Assembly (NCBI GenBank): GCA_947652735.1
Contig: CANTEG010000012.1
Location: 1-64,000 of the forward strand
DNA: 64,000 bases
Reading direction: 5' to 3'
Source of the DNA: an uncultured Lachnospiraceae bacterium
GTDB taxonomy: Bacteria; Bacillota; Clostridia; Lachnospirales; Lachnospiraceae
Positions 17,743 to 25,791 of the stretch are shown here, piece after piece (position 1 is the stretch's first letter; the number at the start of each line of letters is the position of its first letter). The notes beneath the pieces are model-generated. The model had not been told where the DNA came from. It was given only the letters and a program-made list of their open reading frames with translations, and ran no database searches. The translations under genes were made by a program, and so were the position numbers.

Positions 17743-18804
17743 GTGACCGCTATTTTAAAAATATATGACAAACACGATACAGTTGCTTGGAATGACTGTG
17801 TAAAATCTTTTGAAAATTGGGATATTTATTATTTGTATGAATATGCATATTCATTTATGCTACATGGGGATGGAGATATTTTTCTCATTTATTATGAAAA
17901 CAAGAATGAAAGATTTTGCTATGTAGTTATGCAGCGAGACATTGCAGAGTTTAATAAGTTTGAGGGTAAGCTCGAAAAGGGAACGCTGTTTGATTGGGAA
18001 ACTCCATACGGCTATGGGGGTCCATTGGTGGACACGACAATATCAACAGAAATCCAAAAGCTGTTTATGAAAGAAATATCATCCTACTGTAAAGAGAATA
18101 ATGTTATTTCTCAGTTCGTAAGATTCCATCCGCTGCTGGATAATCATATGACCTTGCCTGAAGTTTTTGAAACACGATATTTAAGGGATACGATTTACAT
18201 AGATACATCGGATAAAGAGCGGATTATGAGTAACATGGATAGTAAAAATCGTAATATGGTGCGTAAGGCAAAGAAAAGTAATGTTGTTGTTGTGCGAAAA
18301 GATATAAATGAAATAGATGATTTCATTTCCATGTATAATGAGACCATGAAAAAAAATGCGGCAGAGGAATATTATATTTTTGACGGAAAGTATTTTGATT
18401 TCCTTACGGCTTTAAAAGAAAACGGATGTGTATTTTATGCAGCTTATGATGGACAACCAATCAGTGGAGCCATCATGTACTATAATGACAGATATATGCA
18501 TTATCATCTGGCAGGCTCAAATACAGAATTCAGGAAATATGCTCCAAATAATTTGCTTTTATATGAAGCGGCATGTTGGGCATGTGAGCATGGAATTAAA
18601 AAACTCCATCTGGGTGGAGGAATGTCTGCCGATGACAGCTTGTTTGGATTTAAAAAGCAGTTTAACCTACATGGCAGATGTCCGTTTGTGGTAGGGCGGA
18701 CTATCTTCGACCTTGAAGGATACAATAAATTACTTCAAATACGAAAACAGATAAATCCAGAATTTGATATAAATAACGAGTTTATGATTCAATATCGGGG
18801 GTAA
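17743..18804 (+). CDS. FemAB-like GNAT-fold acyl/aminoacyl transferase
   Basis: A 353-residue protein resembling FemX/FemAB-type transferases. The N-terminal half carries TPYGYGGPLVD, and the C-terminal GNAT-like half carries NRNMVRKAKKSNV, YNETMKKNAAEEYYIFDGKYF and HYHLAGSNTEFRKYAPNNLLLYEAACWA. Relatives transfer amino acids or acyl groups to amino sugars. In this position it probably acylates an amino group on the nonulosonate or another flagellar sugar. The start is uncertain. GTG 17743 sits inside AGAGGTGA, which itself looks like a ribosome-binding site; no in-frame ATG follows closely, and ATT 17752 at normal spacing is a possible unusual start. Confidence 0.75.
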   Translation: MTAILKIYDKHDTVAWNDCVKSFENWDIYYLYEYAYSFMLHGDGDIFLIYYENKNERFCYVVMQRDIAEFNKFEGKLEKGTLFDWETPYGYGGPLVDTTISTEIQKLFMKEISSYCKENNVISQFVRFHPLLDNHMTLPEVFETRYLRDTIYIDTSDKERIMSNMDSKNRNMVRKAKKSNVVVVRKDINEIDDFISMYNETMKKNAAEEYYIFDGKYFDFLTALKENGCVFYAAYDGQPISGAIMYYNDRYMHYHLAGSNTEFRKYAPNNLLLYEAACWACEHGIKKLHLGGGMSADDSLFGFKKQFNLHGRCPFVVGRTIFDLEGYNKLLQIRKQINPEFDINNEFMIQYRG

Positions 18805-18808
18805 TGAA

Positions 18809-19804
18809 ATGGGTGTATATATAATTGCAGAAGCAGGAGTGAACCATAACGGAAGTGTAGAAATAGCAAAGAAGCTGTGTCTGGCGGCAAAAGAGGCAGG
18901 AGCAGATGCAGTTAAATTTCAGACATGGATTACCGAAAAAATAATAACAAAAACTGTTAAGCAGGCTGATTATCAAAGCCAAAATACAGGCAGTGATAAG
19001 TCCCAGTTTGATATGCTTAAGGAGCTTGAGCTTTCTTATGATGATTTCAGGGAAATAAAAGGCTACTGTGATGAAATAGGCATTTGCTTTGCTTCAACTG
19101 CAGACGAGCCTGACAGTCTTGATTTTTTGGTGGAGCTTGGAATCCCGTTTATAAAAATAGGTTCGGGCGATATAGTGAATCTTCCATTTTTACGGTATAT
19201 AGGAAGTAAGAAAATGCCTGTTATTCTTAGTACAGGAATGAGTACACTGGCTGATGTGGAAGAGTCATTAAAAGCTCTCCGGCAAGGGGGAGCCGAGGAC
19301 ATATCACTGTTACACTGTACCACAAGCTATCCATGTCCGTATGATAAGGTTAATTTAAATGCCATGGACACACTCCGCAGGGCATTTGGTGTAGAGGTTG
19401 GTTACTCTGACCATACGATGGGTATAGAGGTTCCAATAGCAGCAGTGGCACGTAATGCAACGATTATTGAAAAGCATTTTACACTTGACAGAAGTATGGA
19501 AGGACCTGATCATCTGGCAAGCACGGAACCGAATGATTTTAAAAAGATGGTTGATTCAATTCGAAATATAGAAAAAGCGTTGGGAAGTGGAAGTAAACAT
19601 CCAACAGATGAAGAAGTAGAAATATCACAGGTGGTATTAAAGCGCATTGTAGCAAAACGGGAGATTCCGGAAGGAAAGATTATTGATGAGGAAGACCTGA
19701 TTGTTAAGCGAAATGATTTAGGAATTCCTGCAAGGTTTTGGGATTTGGTAGTAGGAACAACAGCGAGAAAAAATTATGAAATTGATGAGGCGGTAGAGTT
19801 TTGA
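18809..19804 (+). CDS. neuB: Nonulosonate synthase, NeuB/LegI type
   Basis: Condenses phosphoenolpyruvate with an N-acyl-aminohexose to make a nine-carbon sugar. The 331-residue protein has EAGVNHNGSVEIAKKL at the N-terminus, a TIM barrel with VKFQTW, STGMSTL, LHCTTSYPCP and EKHFTLDRSMEGPDH, and a C-terminal SAF/antifreeze-like domain (about 275-331, KREIPEGKIIDEEDL). The EKHFTLDRxMxGPDH signature is typical of NeuB and LegI rather than PseI, which is separately encoded at 50508. The preferred substrate cannot be set from sequence alone. The CBS-nucleotidyltransferase upstream favours legionaminate. Confidence 0.93.
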   Translation: MGVYIIAEAGVNHNGSVEIAKKLCLAAKEAGADAVKFQTWITEKIITKTVKQADYQSQNTGSDKSQFDMLKELELSYDDFREIKGYCDEIGICFASTADEPDSLDFLVELGIPFIKIGSGDIVNLPFLRYIGSKKMPVILSTGMSTLADVEESLKALRQGGAEDISLLHCTTSYPCPYDKVNLNAMDTLRRAFGVEVGYSDHTMGIEVPIAAVARNATIIEKHFTLDRSMEGPDHLASTEPNDFKKMVDSIRNIEKALGSGSKHPTDEEVEISQVVLKRIVAKREIPEGKIIDEEDLIVKRNDLGIPARFWDLVVGTTARKNYEIDEAVEF

Positions 19805-20997
19805 TGGCTGATGGGAATGAAAATAAATATCAGGTATGTGTGATAACAGGAACGAGAGCAGAATATGGTTTGCTGAGAGAAGTGTTATTTAAGCTTCGTG
19901 ACTATGATATGGTAACCCTTAAGCTTATCGTGACTGGAAGTCATCTCAGTGAACAATTTGGAAATACACAAAAGGAGATAATTGAAGATGGTTTTGCGGA
20001 CTATATTAAGGTTCCTATTCCATTGGAGGATGACAGTAAGCTGGGGATGGCAAAGGCAGCAGGAATAGCAATGGAGCGGTTCGCTGAGTTTTTTGCAGGT
20101 TACAAGCCTGATATATGTATTGTTTTAGGGGACAGATTTGAAATTTTTGCTGCGGCATCTGCCGCACATCTGATTGGAGTACCTGTAGCACATATATCTG
20201 GAGGCGATGTGACGGAGGGAGCAGTTGATGATGCCATGAGGCACTGCATAACTAAGCTGAGTAGTCTGCATTTTCCGGGATGTGAACAGTCGGCAAAACG
20301 AATTATCCAAATGGGAGAATCGCCTGATAGAGTATTCAATGTCGGAGAACCCGGAGTGGAAAATTGCCTTAAGGTTAAATACTTATCACGTAACGAGCTT
20401 GCACAGGATATAAATTTTGATGCGATAATGGGTGATTATGCGGTTGTAACATTCCATCCTGTTACGATGGAGAACAATACTGCAATTTCACAGTTGCATG
20501 AATTGATTCATGCGATGGATGAGTTTACTGATATGTCATACATCATTACAATGGCAAATGCAGACGCAGACGGAAGAAAAATAAATGATGTATGGGCAAC
20601 CGAAAATGAAAACCGTAGCAATTGGAAGTTGGTTTCTTCATTAGGCGTAGTGAGATATTTATCAGCAGTGAAGTATGCAAAAACAGTTATTGGTAACTCA
20701 TCAAGTGGTATATATGAGGCACCACCAATGGGAACTCCAACGGTAAATATTGGTGACCGTCAAAAGGGAAGAATGATGGCTGAAAGTGTGGTGTGCTGTC
20801 TGCCGGAAAGAGAAAGTATTATAAATGCCATTAGGACTGTTTTAAAGGATGACTTTCAAAGCAGAACCCAAAATGTTGTTTCACCATTTGGTGATGGGAC
20901 AGCGTCTGAGCAGATTGTAGAACATGTTATAAAATATTTAAATCAAAATCATGAAACTATAAAAAAAGGCTTTTATGATGTTGATTTTGCTTTGTGA
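19804..20997 (+). CDS. neuC: Hydrolysing UDP/GDP-sugar 2-epimerase, NeuC/LegG type
   Basis: Releases the nucleotide and inverts C2 to give the mannosamine-type precursor for NeuB/LegI. The 397-residue GT-B-fold protein has ITGTRAEYGLLREV, VTGSHLSEQFG, LGDRFEIFAAASAAHLIGVPVAHISGGD, DDAMRHCITKLSSLHF, and the late GNSSSGIYEAP and NIGDRQKGR motifs. ATG 19804 overlaps the neuB stop (TGATG), so the two are translationally coupled. As for neuB, sialic (UDP-GlcNAc) and legionaminic substrates cannot be separated by eye. Confidence 0.93.
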   Translation: MADGNENKYQVCVITGTRAEYGLLREVLFKLRDYDMVTLKLIVTGSHLSEQFGNTQKEIIEDGFADYIKVPIPLEDDSKLGMAKAAGIAMERFAEFFAGYKPDICIVLGDRFEIFAAASAAHLIGVPVAHISGGDVTEGAVDDAMRHCITKLSSLHFPGCEQSAKRIIQMGESPDRVFNVGEPGVENCLKVKYLSRNELAQDINFDAIMGDYAVVTFHPVTMENNTAISQLHELIHAMDEFTDMSYIITMANADADGRKINDVWATENENRSNWKLVSSLGVVRYLSAVKYAKTVIGNSSSGIYEAPPMGTPTVNIGDRQKGRMMAESVVCCLPERESIINAIRTVLKDDFQSRTQNVVSPFGDGTASEQIVEHVIKYLNQNHETIKKGFYDVDFAL

Positions 20998-21005
20998 GGT
21001 GGAAG

Positions 21006-21704
21006 ATGAAAAGTATTGCTGTTATTCCGGCAAGAAGTGGTTCGAAAGGACTTCCGGATAAAAATATTATGGATTTAAACGGAAAACCTTTGATGGCATA
21101 TACCATTGATTCCGCATTGAAATCAGGGTGTTTTGATGAGGTGATGGTATCAACAGATTCTGATTACTACGCGGAAATTGCAAAGAATTGTGGAGCATCT
21201 GTTCCCTTTTTGAGAGGTGACGCTACTTCAGGTGATAATGCCGGTTCATGGGATGTTGTAAGAGAGGTTCTTTCAAACTACATAAACAGTGGCAGGATGT
21301 ATGACTATGTGGCATTACTGCAGCCCACATCGCCTCTTAGAAATGAGGAAGATATTTTAGGTGCTTTTGATATGCTGAAAAGTGAAGAAGTACATAATGT
21401 TGTAACGGTAACTGAGGTTGATCATCCTGTACAGCAGTGCTTTAAAATGCCACCAAATGGTTCAATGAAGGAAATGGCAGAGTCACCTTATAGCTACACC
21501 AGAAGGCAGGATTTAGAACCATACTATAGAGAAAATGGGGCAATCTATTTGGTTGACGCAAAAAAAATAATGGATAAGGATTATAATTTTTATGCAGATG
21601 CCTGCCACGGATATATTATGGCACGGGAAAAGTCGGTGGATATAGACGCAAAAATAGATTTGGAGATAGCTGGGGTTGTACTGAAGTCATATACGAAAAG
21701 TTAA
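21006..21704 (+). CDS. neuA: CMP-nonulosonate synthetase, NeuA/LegF type
   Basis: Activates the nonulosonate with CTP to the CMP-sugar used by the transferases. The 232-residue protein has the signature IPARSGSKGLPDKNI, LQPTSPLRNEEDI, ENGAIYLVD and a C-terminal VDIDAKIDLEIA. ATG 21006 is used because GAGGTGGAAG (20995-21004) is then the ribosome-binding site; the upstream GTG overlaps the neuC stop. A second CMP-sugar synthetase (pseF) lies at 49798, so the two nonulosonates seem to have separate activating enzymes. Confidence 0.94.
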   Translation: MKSIAVIPARSGSKGLPDKNIMDLNGKPLMAYTIDSALKSGCFDEVMVSTDSDYYAEIAKNCGASVPFLRGDATSGDNAGSWDVVREVLSNYINSGRMYDYVALLQPTSPLRNEEDILGAFDMLKSEEVHNVVTVTEVDHPVQQCFKMPPNGSMKEMAESPYSYTRRQDLEPYYRENGAIYLVDAKKIMDKDYNFYADACHGYIMAREKSVDIDAKIDLEIAGVVLKSYTKS

Positions 21705-21721
21705 AGAAAAGAGGGAAATTT

Positions 21722-22372
21722 ATGAGTAAGGAAAAAATTGTACTTGTAGGAAACGGTCAGCATGCCAGAGTTGTTTTATACAATTTAAAAATGCAGGGGT
21801 TGTATGATGTGGCTTGTTTTACAACACATGATCCTGAATTGGTTGGTAGCATTTATGAAGGCTATGAAATAGGCGGCACGGATGATGATATAGATATCAT
21901 ACGGGAAAAATATCATACAAATAAGTTTTTCATTGCCTTTGGAGACATGAAAAAAAGAAAAAAGGTGTATGAATACTATGTTTCTAAGGGATGGGAAGCA
22001 GTAAATATTATTCATCCTGACGCTGTAGTGTCAGATGAGGCATCATTGGGAAAAGGTGTATTAATTGAATGTGGCTGTTTGATTACACCAAATCCTGTAA
22101 TTGGAAATAATGTTGTAGTAAACACAGGTTCGCAGGTTAATCATGATAACATAATAGAAGATCATGTGTATATAGCATCGGGGGTAATCCTGTCAGGGGG
22201 AGTAACCATAAAAGAAAATACTCTTTTGGACGACGGTGTCATAGTGACATTGGGACATACGGTAGAAAAAAATTGTTTGATTGGTGCAGGTGCTGTTGTT
22301 ACTAAGGATATTCCTGAAAATGTGATAGCATATGGAAGTCCGGCAAAAATAATAAGAGATAATGACTATTAA
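21722..22372 (+). CDS. neuD: NeuD/PglD/LegH-family sugar acyltransferase
   Basis: A 216-residue left-handed beta-helix acyltransferase. A Rossmann-like N-terminal part ([18 protein letters not shown]) is followed by hexapeptide repeats ([48 protein letters not shown]). The likely general base is the His in [18 protein letters not shown]. PglD and LegH acetylate the C4 amino group of bacillosamine-type sugars, while NeuD O-acetylates sialic acid. In a legionaminate block the LegH role is likely. It follows neuA by 17 bases. The acyl donor could be an unusual CoA, given the next gene. Confidence 0.88.
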   Translation: MSKEKIVLVGNGQHARVVLYNLKMQGLYDVACFTTHDPELVGSIYEGYEIGGTDDDIDIIREKYHTNKFFIAFGDMKKRKKVYEYYVSKGWEAVNIIHPDAVVSDEASLGKGVLIECGCLITPNPVIGNNVVVNTGSQVNHDNIIEDHVYIASGVILSGGVTIKENTLLDDGVIVTLGHTVEKNCLIGAGAVVTKDIPENVIAYGSPAKIIRDNDY

Positions 22373-22383
22373 GGAGGATAAAT

Positions 22384-22773
22384 ATGGAAAAAATAACTTC
22401 AACAATTAGATTAAGAATGTCTGCGAAGGATGCACATTATGGCGGTAATTTGGTGGATGGAGCACACATGGTTCATTTGTTTGGAGATGTAGCGACGGAA
22501 TTATTGATAAAAGCGGATGGTGATGAAGGACTATTTTGTGCATATGATGAAGTTACATTTTTGGCACCGGTGTATGCCGGAGATTACATAGAGGCGTATG
22601 GGGAAATCACAGAGTTTGGTAATACATCAAGGAAGATGAAATTTGTGGCAAAAAAGGTGATTGCTGCGAGACCCGACATAAGTCCGTCAGCGGCAGATTT
22701 TTTAGAGGAGCCTATTATTGTCTGTACTGCAAGCGGCACTTGTGTTACGCCTAAGGATTGTAAGCGTAAATAA
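22384..22773 (+). CDS. Beta-aminoacyl-CoA ammonia-lyase-like hotdog protein
   Basis: A 129-residue hotdog-fold protein. The opening [18 protein letters not shown] and the [18 protein letters not shown] segment closely match my recollection of beta-alanyl-CoA:ammonia lyase of Clostridium propionicum and 3-aminobutyryl-CoA ammonia-lyase of lysine fermentation. Those enzymes reversibly add ammonia to acryloyl- or crotonyl-CoA. No other lysine- or alanine-fermentation gene is nearby. Here it sits inside the glycosylation operon, 12 bases after neuD with an AAGGAGG site. Run in the aminating direction it could supply a beta-aminoacyl-CoA for sugar N-acylation. This is inference from context. Confidence 0.78.
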   Translation: MEKITSTIRLRMSAKDAHYGGNLVDGAHMVHLFGDVATELLIKADGDEGLFCAYDEVTFLAPVYAGDYIEAYGEITEFGNTSRKMKFVAKKVIAARPDISPSAADFLEEPIIVCTASGTCVTPKDCKRK

Positions 22774-22800
22774 AGGCCGAAAAAAGGAGGATTTATACAC

Positions 22801-23457
22801 ATGAAATCTTTTGATGAAGGATGGGAGAAAATTCACGCAGAAAATGAATGGGGAAAGTACCCTTCGGAGCATGTTGTACGATTTGTGGCAAGAAATTATT
22901 ATAAAAGGGATAGAAAAACTGTTAAGATATTGGATTTTGGCTGCGGTGTCGGGGCGCATACATGGTTTCTTTCCAGAGAAGGTTTTAATACATACGCATT
23001 TGATGGTTCAAAAAGCGCTGTGGAAAAGGCGAAAAAGTACCTTGAAAACGAGGGCCTTAAGGCAGATTTTAAGGTAATGGATGCATTGGAACAGGGATAT
23101 GACAATAATTTTTTTGATTGTGTAATCGATAACGTCACCATATATGCCAATAAGCTTGATGCTATAAAGCAAATGTATCAAAATATATATAACATGTTAA
23201 AGGACGGCGGAAATATATTAACTGTTGTGTTTTCAAAAAATACACAAGGGTACGGTGAAGGTGAGGAAATAGAAAAGGATACATTTGTCAGTGTTGAGTT
23301 AAGTAAGACTATGACGCCGATGGCACACTATTTTGATGAAAGTAGCCTTATCGATATACTTTCTAAAATTGGATTTAAAGATATCTGTACGGAGATGAGT
23401 CGTTACACAGATCGGGGAAATACGGTTGAGCATATCATTGTGTCGGCGAAGAAATAA
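22801..23457 (+). CDS. Class I SAM-dependent methyltransferase
   Basis: A 218-residue methyltransferase with the SAM-binding motif ILDFGCGVGAHTWFLSREG near residue 41, an acidic residue closing strand 2 (YAFDGSKSAV), and FDCVIDNVTIYANK followed by MLKDGGNILTVVF. It probably O- or N-methylates a flagellar sugar or nonulosonate. Its site and substrate are unknown. It is well separated in sequence from the Pse-associated methylase at 9541 and from the FkbM proteins. AAGGAGG precedes ATG 22801. Confidence 0.85.
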   Translation: MKSFDEGWEKIHAENEWGKYPSEHVVRFVARNYYKRDRKTVKILDFGCGVGAHTWFLSREGFNTYAFDGSKSAVEKAKKYLENEGLKADFKVMDALEQGYDNNFFDCVIDNVTIYANKLDAIKQMYQNIYNMLKDGGNILTVVFSKNTQGYGEGEEIEKDTFVSVELSKTMTPMAHYFDESSLIDILSKIGFKDICTEMSRYTDRGNTVEHIIVSAKK

Positions 23458-23514
23458 GGGAGTCAAAAGGTCAGGGATATCAGTATGATTTTAAACCAAG
23501 GAGGGCTGGACTAT

Positions 23515-24294
23515 ATGAAGGTCGTAATTTTAGCGGGCGGTTTTGGAACACGAATATCTGAGGAGTCAGAATATAAGCCAAAGCCTATGATTGAGATAGG
23601 CGGAATGCCCATTTTGTGGCATATTATGAAAGAGTATTCTGCATATGGTTTTCATGAATTTATAATATGTGCAGGGTATAAGCAGCATATGATTAAAAAA
23701 TGGTTTGCAGATTATTTTCTTTATACATCAGATATGACCTTTGATTTCACTCAGGGAAACAAAATGACTATCCACAATCAAAAATCTGAGCCGTGGAAGG
23801 TAACAGTTGTAAATACAGGACTGCATACGATGACTGGAGGACGTATAAAACGAATCAGGTCTTATGTAGGGAATGAAACATTTCTTATGACATACGGAGA
23901 TGGTGTGTGTGATGTTGATGTTTCTAAGCTGGTTGAATTTCATAAGAATCACGGAAAAATTGCAACCCTTACATCAGTTATGATGAAGCAGGAAAAAGGT
24001 GTGCTTGACATCGGTGGAGATAATGCTGTCCGTTCTTTCAGGGAGAAAAGTATAACTGACGGAGCGCCTATCAATGCAGGGTATATGGTTTTAAATCCGG
24101 AAATATTTGATTATATCAAGGATGATAATACTGTCTTTGAGCAGGAACCCTTAAGAAAGCTGGCAGAACAGGGAGAATTAATGTCATATTTACATAGGGG
24201 ATATTGGCAGTGTATGGATACAAAACGTGAAATGGATATATTAGAACGACTATGGGAAAATAATCAGGCACCGTGGAAGAAATGGGAGGATTAA
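23515..24294 (+). CDS. rfbF: Glucose-1-phosphate cytidylyltransferase
   Basis: Makes CDP-glucose from glucose-1-phosphate and CTP, the entry to all CDP-3,6-dideoxyhexoses. The 259-residue protein has VVILAGGFGTRISEESEYKP, KPMIEIGGMPILWHIMKEYS, FILTYGDGVCDVD-like FLMTYGDGVCDVD, and INAGYMVLNPEIFDYI. ATG 23515 is preferred over the in-frame ATG 23485, because AAGGAGG (23500-23506) lies just before it and relatives begin MKVVILAGG. It is four bases from rfbH. Confidence 0.95.
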   Translation: MKVVILAGGFGTRISEESEYKPKPMIEIGGMPILWHIMKEYSAYGFHEFIICAGYKQHMIKKWFADYFLYTSDMTFDFTQGNKMTIHNQKSEPWKVTVVNTGLHTMTGGRIKRIRSYVGNETFLMTYGDGVCDVDVSKLVEFHKNHGKIATLTSVMMKQEKGVLDIGGDNAVRSFREKSITDGAPINAGYMVLNPEIFDYIKDDNTVFEQEPLRKLAEQGELMSYLHRGYWQCMDTKREMDILERLWENNQAPWKKWED

Positions 24295-24297
24295 AGT

Positions 24298-25635
24298 ATG
24301 TTTCAGGACAAGACAGAGCAGCAGGCAAAAAATGAAATATTAAGCTTGGTAAAAGAATATTGTGATACGTTTCACAATCAAAGAAAGTCATTTGAGCCAG
24401 GGGACAGAATTGCATATGCGTCAAGAGTGTATGACTCGGACGAAATGTGCAATTTGGTTGATTCTGCATTAGAGTTTTGGCTTACCTCCGGCAGATATAC
24501 AAATGAATTTGAAAAACAACTTTCCGAATACTTAGGAGTAAAATACTGCTCCCTTGTAAATTCAGGCTCATCTGCCAATTTACTTGCGTTTATGGCACTT
24601 ACATCACCTCTTCTGGGGGAAAGGCAGGTGCGTCCGGGTGATGAAATGATTACGGTAGCGGCAGGATTTCCGACTACGGTTACTCCAGCCATACAATATG
24701 GTGTGGTTCCTGTTTTTATTGATGTCACAATCCCGCAATATAACATGGATGTGAGCATGCTTGAGGCGGCATTGTCAGATAAGACAAAGGTTGTGATGGC
24801 GGCACATACGCTGGGAAATCCATTTGACCTAAAGGCAGTCAAAGCGTTTTGTGACAAGCATGGACTTTGGCTGATTGAGGACAACTGTGATGCACTTGGA
24901 ACAACATATGAGATAGACGGGGAGGTTCGCTATACAGGAGCAATCGGTGACATTGGAACATCGTCATTTTATCCGCCGCACCATATGACAATGGGAGAGG
25001 GTGGTGCCGTGTACACGAATAATCCACTGCTCCATAAATGTGTACGCTCTTTTCGGGACTGGGGCAGGGATTGTGTATGTAATCCGGGACAGGATAATAT
25101 GTGCGGTCATCGGTTTGACGGCAAGTACGGTGAGCTCCCGTCTGGATATGACCATAAATATGTGTATTCCCACTTCGGCTACAATCTGAAAGCAACGGAT
25201 ATGCAGGCTGCTGTCGGATGTGCACAGCTTAAAAAGTTTCCGTCCTTTGTGGAGAAAAGAAAAAAGAATTTTGCACGTTTGATGGATGGATTAAAGGGCT
25301 GTGCGGATAAGCTGATTTTGCCTGAGGCATGTGAAAACTCTGACCCGAGCTGGTTTGGATTTTTGATTACCTGTAAGGAGGGTGTTGACCGTAATGTACT
25401 TGTCCCTTATCTTGAGGAACGGGGAATACAGACTCGTATGTTATTCGCAGGCAATCTGATTAAACATCCTTGCTTTGATCAGATGAGAAAATCAGGAACC
25501 GGGTACCGCACAGTAGGTGAGTTAACAAATACAGACCGTATTATGAAGGATTCTTTTTGGATAGGTGTATATCCGGGAATGACGGATCAGATGATAGATT
25601 ATATGGCGGAAACTATAAAAGAGGCTATTAAGTAG
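24298..25635 (+). CDS. rfbH: CDP-6-deoxy-D-xylo-4-hexulose-3-dehydrase (RfbH/E1)
   Basis: Removes the C3 hydroxyl of CDP-4-keto-6-deoxyglucose using pyridoxamine phosphate and an iron-sulfur cluster. The 445-residue aminotransferase-fold protein has the family hallmark of His in place of the PLP lysine (His228-His229 in SFYPPHHMTMGEGG). A Cys-rich DCVCNPGQDNMCG segment fits the [2Fe-2S] site. The enzyme needs a reductase partner (RfbI/E3 type), and none is encoded in the window. CDP-glucose 4,6-dehydratase, the preceding step, is at 34115. Confidence 0.95.
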   Translation: MFQDKTEQQAKNEILSLVKEYCDTFHNQRKSFEPGDRIAYASRVYDSDEMCNLVDSALEFWLTSGRYTNEFEKQLSEYLGVKYCSLVNSGSSANLLAFMALTSPLLGERQVRPGDEMITVAAGFPTTVTPAIQYGVVPVFIDVTIPQYNMDVSMLEAALSDKTKVVMAAHTLGNPFDLKAVKAFCDKHGLWLIEDNCDALGTTYEIDGEVRYTGAIGDIGTSSFYPPHHMTMGEGGAVYTNNPLLHKCVRSFRDWGRDCVCNPGQDNMCGHRFDGKYGELPSGYDHKYVYSHFGYNLKATDMQAAVGCAQLKKFPSFVEKRKKNFARLMDGLKGCADKLILPEACENSDPSWFGFLITCKEGVDRNVLVPYLEERGIQTRMLFAGNLIKHPCFDQMRKSGTGYRTVGELTNTDRIMKDSFWIGVYPGMTDQMIDYMAETIKEAIK

Positions 25636-25791
25636 TGTCAGCCGTTTGTCATATTTTAATAGAAAGACATGCGAATATATGCTAAACTAGCTGTGTAGGG
25701 CAAAATAGAGTGAGGAGACGCCCATATGGACAACCTAAGTTTATGATGCGGTGATTGCTAACGGGATTGTAGCATGGAATAGGAAATAAAT
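25636..25791 (+). other. Intergenic gap with a possible mini-ORF or gene remnant
   Basis: This 156-base gap is the only sizeable one in the dideoxysugar block. It contains ATG GAC AAC CTA AGT TTA TGA at 25725 behind a GTGAGGAGA-type site (six codons). In another frame it holds a stretch reading YDAVIANGIVAWNRK up to a TAA, which looks like the last codons of a lost gene. A weak TGC-TAAACT element lies at about 25680. The gap may mark the seam where the following four genes joined the rfb genes. Confidence 0.4.

Noticed and set aside
24378-24884. Minus-strand open frame of 168 codons opposite rfbH
   Set aside because: Shadow of a well-supported gene on the other strand, with no family resemblance and no start signals.
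24298-25635. RfbH considered as an ordinary sugar aminotransferase (possible LegC)
   Set aside because: The PLP lysine is replaced by His (PPHHM) and iron-sulfur-type cysteines are present, the marks of the 3-dehydrase.
25725-25745. Six-codon ORF before the acetaldehyde dehydrogenase gene as a leader peptide
   Set aside because: No run of regulatory codons and no terminator/antiterminator pair is visible; a seam or gene remnant is more likely.
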